64,000 bases of DNA from Solanum dulcamara. Taxonomy: Eukaryota; Streptophyta; Magnoliopsida; Solanales; Solanaceae. The notes beneath the pieces were generated by a model. That model searched no databases. It was not told the DNA's origin and saw only the letters and a program-made list of their open reading frames with translations. Made by a program: the position numbers and the translations under genes. Shown here one piece after another: positions 59,795-64,000 of this stretch. The stretch lies in contig NC_077240.1 in the NCBI RefSeq assembly GCF_947179165.1, positions 27,818,001 through 27,882,000 of the forward strand, given 5' to 3'. The stretch's first letter is position 1. Each line of letters begins with the position of its first letter.

Positions 59795-62700
59795 ATCCAC
59801 TACTAAAAACCATATTCGTCCTCAAACATAAAGTAAGGGACATACCTAGAGTCTCAAAAAGATGGGGGTAACAGGCTCGCATGTCTCACTCTAACTCCCA
59901 AGTAGCCTCCCCCATGGACCGATGCCGCTAGTGGACCTTCGCAGAAGCTATCTTCTTAATGCTCAATTTCTTGACTTGCCTGTCCAAAATAGCCATAGGC
60001 TGCTCCTCATATGTCAAATCTGGGCTCAACTCAACCGAATCATGGGAAATCACATGAAACTCATCTGGAATGTAGTGTCGTGGCATCGAGACATGAAATA
60101 CTGGATGTACAGAGGATAGACTAGGTGGCAAGGCAAGTCTATAGGCTACCTCTCCCACTCGATCTAAGATCTCAAAAGGGACAATAAACCTAGGTTTGAG
60201 CTTTTCTTTCTTCTTGAACCTTATGATACCCCTCAGGGGCGAGACCCTCAACCATACCTGGTCACCAACCATAAACACCAAAAGTTGGACCCGTCTGTTA
60301 GCATAGCTCTTTTGGAGACTCTGAGTTATCAATAATCTACCCTGAATCAACCAAACCCACTCCATAGAATCTCAAAGAAAATCGGTGTCTAGGCTATCCA
60401 TCGCTATAGCATCAAACCATCCGTAGGAGACCTATATCTCTGGCCATACAAAGCCTTAAAAGGAGTCATCTGGATATTAGAATGGTAATTGTTGTTGTAA
60501 GGAACTCTGCCAGGGGAAAATGTTGGTCCCACCGAGTACTAAAATCAATCACATATGTCCATAGCATATCCTTAAGTACTTGAATAGTCCTCTCAGACTG
60601 TCCATCTGTTTGAGGGTAGAATGTGGTACTCAGATCCAATAGGGTACCCAATACACATTGCATGGCATCCTAGAAGTGTGATATGAAAAATGATACCCAA
60701 TCCGATATGATGAAAATAGGAATCCCATGAAGTCTAACAATCTGGCTAATATAGAGCTGAGCCAACCTATCCGCCATGAAATTAACCTTAACTGGAATGA
60801 AATGAGCCAATTTGATCAATCAATCGACCACAACCCAAATGAAATTTCATCCTCCTACGGTAGTGGGAAAACCCACCACAAAATCCATCGTGATCCTCTC
60901 CCACTTCTAAGTGGGAATGAGCATTCTCTAAAACTTACCTTCGGGCCTCTGATGCTCACACTTAACTTGTTGGCATGTCAAACACTTGGACACAAACTCA
61001 TCAATGTCATTCTTTATACCACACCACCAATAGTATTGACTAAGGTCATGGTACATCTTTGTTGTGCCTTGGTAAATAGAATATCGAGTGCAATAGGCCT
61101 CCTTAAGTATCAATCTGACCAACTTACCTACTTTGGGCACACAAATGGGACTCCCAATCCTCAAAACACCTTCAGAATCAAGCACTGCTTCTTTAGCTTC
61201 ACCTCTCGTCACCTTATCTTGAATGAGGCACAACTTCTCATCTTCAAACTGCCTCTCTCTAATCTTATCCATCGAAGGAGAGCGGGCCTCTATAAAAGTA
61301 AGCACTCGGCCCTCATCAAAAAGTTGCAATCTCACCAACCCATTATCTAATCTCTGAACATCTCTAGCCAAGGGTCGCTCCTCAGCTCGAATAGCTGCAA
61401 GACTTCTCATACTAGAAGTCTTCCTACTCAATGCATTGGCCTTTCCGGGGTGAAGATGTATTGCAGACTCTGGTGATCAGTGAATATTTCACAATGAACT
61501 CCATACAAATAATGCCTTCATAACTTCAAAACAAAAATAACCGCCGCCAACTCTAAATCATGGATGGGATAGTTCTTTTTATGAGCCTTTAGTTGCCTCG
61601 AAGCATAGGCAGTCATTTTTTCCTTTTGCATTAACACTCCACCTAAGCCTACTCCTGATGTATCACAACATACGGTGAAGTTAACACCCTCCTTAGGCAA
61701 GGTCAACACAGGTGCAGTAGTCAATAATACCTTGAGCTTTTGGAAGATCTCATCATACTCATCCGACTAATGAAATACCATATTCTTTTGAGTGATCCTA
61801 ATCAATAGAGCTGTTATCGTAGAGAATCCCTGAACAAAACGACGATAATACCCTACCAAACCCACAAAACTGTGAATATTTGTAGCTGAGGTAGGCCTAG
61901 TCCATCCTCGGACCGCCTCGATCTTAGACGGATTAACTCTAATACACTCCTTGGACACCACATGCCCTAAGAACGCCACCAAACTCAACCAAAACTCACA
62001 CTTAGAGAACTTGGCATAAAGTTTCTCCTCTCTAAGCCTCTGGAGCATAATCCTCAAGTGTTGCACATGATCTGCCTTAGTCTTGGAGTAAACCAAGATA
62101 TCATCAATAAAGACAATCACAAATGAATCCAAATATGGACGAAACACCCCATTCATCAACTCCATAAATGCTACTAGGGCGTTAGTCAGCCCGAAAGACA
62201 TAACAAGAAACTCATAGTGGCTATATCTGGTCTAGAAGGCTTTCTTAGGAATATCTAAAGGTCGAATCCTCAACTGATGGTACCTGGATCTCAAATAAAT
62301 CTTAGAGAATAAGGTTGCTCCTTAGAGCTGATCAAAAAAATCATCGATATGAGCAAGAGGATACTTGTTCTTGACAGTCACCTTGTTCAACTATCTATAG
62401 TCGATACACATCCTCATAGACCCTTCTTTCTTTTTCACAAATAATACCGGGGCACCCTAAGGTGAAAAATTAGGGTAAATAAACCCCTTACTCAACAGAT
62501 CTTGAAATTGCTCCTTTAGCTCCTTCAACTCAACTGGAGCCATATGATATGGAGAAATAGAAATAGTCTTGGTGCCCGGCTCGAGGTCAATAGCAAAGTC
62601 AATATTCCTATCAGGTGTAACCCCTGGAAGATCGGGAGAAAATACATCCATAAACTCTTAAACCACATGAATAGACTTTATAGAAGGCATCTCAACATTA

Positions 62701-64000
62701 GTATCATGAATAAATTCCAAATACGCCAACCAACCCCTATCAATCAATCGTTGGGCCCAAATATAAGAAATAACCACTCAAACCCTTCTACTCTATCCGG
62801 GCCTACCATGCATAGCTAAGGTCACCATCTTGGCATAACAATAAAGAATAACATGATATGAAGATAGCTAATCCATACCCAAAATAACGTTGAAGTCCAC
62901 TATATCAAGGATAATCATGTCCACCCACGTCTCATAACCTGTCGAAGATACAAGACAAGATCGGTACACCCGATCTACTATTAAAGAATCTCATATGGGT
63001 AGAAACACGCACGGGCATGGGCATACGATCACATGCAAGTCAAAACTAGAAGAGAAATATGCTGATACATATGAATAAGTGGAGCCAGGATCAAATATCA
63101 TAGATGCAAGATGATGACAAACAAAAATAATACTTATGATGACTGTATCGGAGCTCTCAGCCTCAGTCTACCTGGAAAGGCATAATAGTGAGCTCTCCAT
63201 CCGCCACCTGTCTAAGCAACTCCTCAACCACTCTGTTTTTGCTAAGGCATCACCTGCTCCCCTACTTCCAATATGACCATCTCTATAGATTTGACCCCTA
63301 CCATGACCCCAAGTCAGTGGGGCTAAACCTCTAGCTAGTGGTGCCAGACTCTGACTGGAGCTGCTGTGTAAGTACTATGTGGACCAGATTGAGTATGCAT
63401 GGGGCATTGTCAAACTATGTGGTCCAGGATCCATTCCCAAAACACTATCTCAAAACAGACGGCTGATGCGAAAAAATAGGAGGGATATTATAACTATCCC
63501 AGCCCACAGGCCTCTACTATGACCCATACTATATGAACCACGCTAACCCTATCCCCCTTAAAATGCTGGCATAGAGGCATGAATCGACCCTCTGCGCTAA
63601 AAGGATCCACCTCCTCTGTAACAAACTCTACCTCTAGATGAGGTACCTAAAAACTGACCAAAGCAAGGGCCCTCTTGGGGTCCTCGAACTCCTCCTTCTC
63701 CATCAACTTTGCCTCCTTAGCAAAGCTAACCATCGACTGAAATGAGGCTCTATCTCTAGATACCCAGAATACTGACTACTTGATAGAATAAGTCAAAACC
63801 CGCACAAAATGGTGCATCCTCTAGGTCACATCAGGGATGATAACGGTGGTATGTCTGGCTAGCTGACAAAAGCAAACCTTATACTCAGAAACGGACATCC
63901 CATCTTGCCTCAGGCTCTCAAACCTAAGGCGACTCTCATCCCTCACATTCTAAGGGATGAAATGATCATAAATAACACTGGTGAACACCTCCCAAGTCGC
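59795..64000 (-). pseudogene. Mutated gag-pol of gypsy element A (5' part outside the window)
   Basis: From the right: gag near 63600-64000, a degraded zinc-knuckle/protease part at 62650-63250, reverse transcriptase at 61800-62650 with intact FIDD ([16 protein letters not shown]), RNase H at 61518-61724 ([14 protein letters not shown], first Asp kept), integrase zinc finger and core at 60466-61431 (KCLTCQQVKCEHQR, HPQTDGQSERT-like), then the WLRVSPLRGI and LALPPSL blocks (59928-60365) and a chromodomain-like tail to about 59795. Stops lie between blocks. Integrase wording is closer to element C than to D or F. Confidence 0.88.

Larger units (their letters stand above)
57378..64000 (-). mobile_element. 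Ty3/gypsy element 'A', minus strand, continues past the window
   Basis: The 3' LTR (57378-59792) and most of gag-pol are inside; the 5' LTR and primer site lie beyond 64000. It inserted into gypsy B. Its LTR is of the same family as 1-1403. The LTR has a long GC-box region around 58990-59115. Gag-pol is interrupted by stops. Confidence 0.85.

Overview
The window is nuclear DNA of a flowering plant, most likely a member of the Solanaceae. It is AT-rich, has essentially no intact long reading frames, and is packed with nested LTR retrotransposons. Their primer sites match initiator-Met tRNA, and there is a TS/SolS-like SINE and several hAT-type MITEs. The species cannot be named from the sequence. 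Only one convincing host gene is present: an adenylate isopentenyltransferase (IPT, cytokinin biosynthesis) at 54052-55026 on the + strand.

Layout from the left. 1-1403 is the end of a gypsy LTR. 1404-4199 is AT-rich with a SINE and an old gypsy stub. 4200-15054 is a three-level nest: a hAT-like non-autonomous element with an 8-bp target duplication, split by a gypsy element (4762-14499), whose left LTR holds another hAT-type MITE (5316-5897). 15153-16330 holds two back-to-back LTR-like promoter segments. 17424-22813 is a structurally complete but mutated Ty1/copia element with a perfect GTAAA duplication. 22819-26970 is AT-rich spacer. 26971-35990 is a Tekay-like gypsy element with one shortened LTR. 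37203-53380 is a second Ty1/copia element broken by two later insertions: a full gypsy element (38160-46236, duplication AAAAG) and a solo LTR (46398-48553, duplication GCTAT). Its right LTR stops about 100 bp upstream of the apparent core promoter of IPT. 55966-57377 is a gypsy fragment cut by another gypsy element (57378 to the window end).

All transposon polyproteins (gag, protease, reverse transcriptase, RNase H, integrase) are interrupted by stops and frameshifts, and none looks autonomous. In the best-read case (38160-46236) most in-frame stops can be explained as C-to-T or G-to-A changes, as expected for methylated, silenced elements. The points most worth checking are the short perfect palindromes in the LTRs of several different gypsy families, the nested structures proved by target duplications and empty sites, internal deletions in one LTR of two elements, and the IPT gene with a 5'UTR intron, an odd Cys in a conserved motif and a 16-kb transposon nest next to its promoter. 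I found no CRISPR array, rRNA or tRNA gene, and no gene cluster resembling a new enzymatic or defence system. All coordinates were read by eye; identity figures are not computed.
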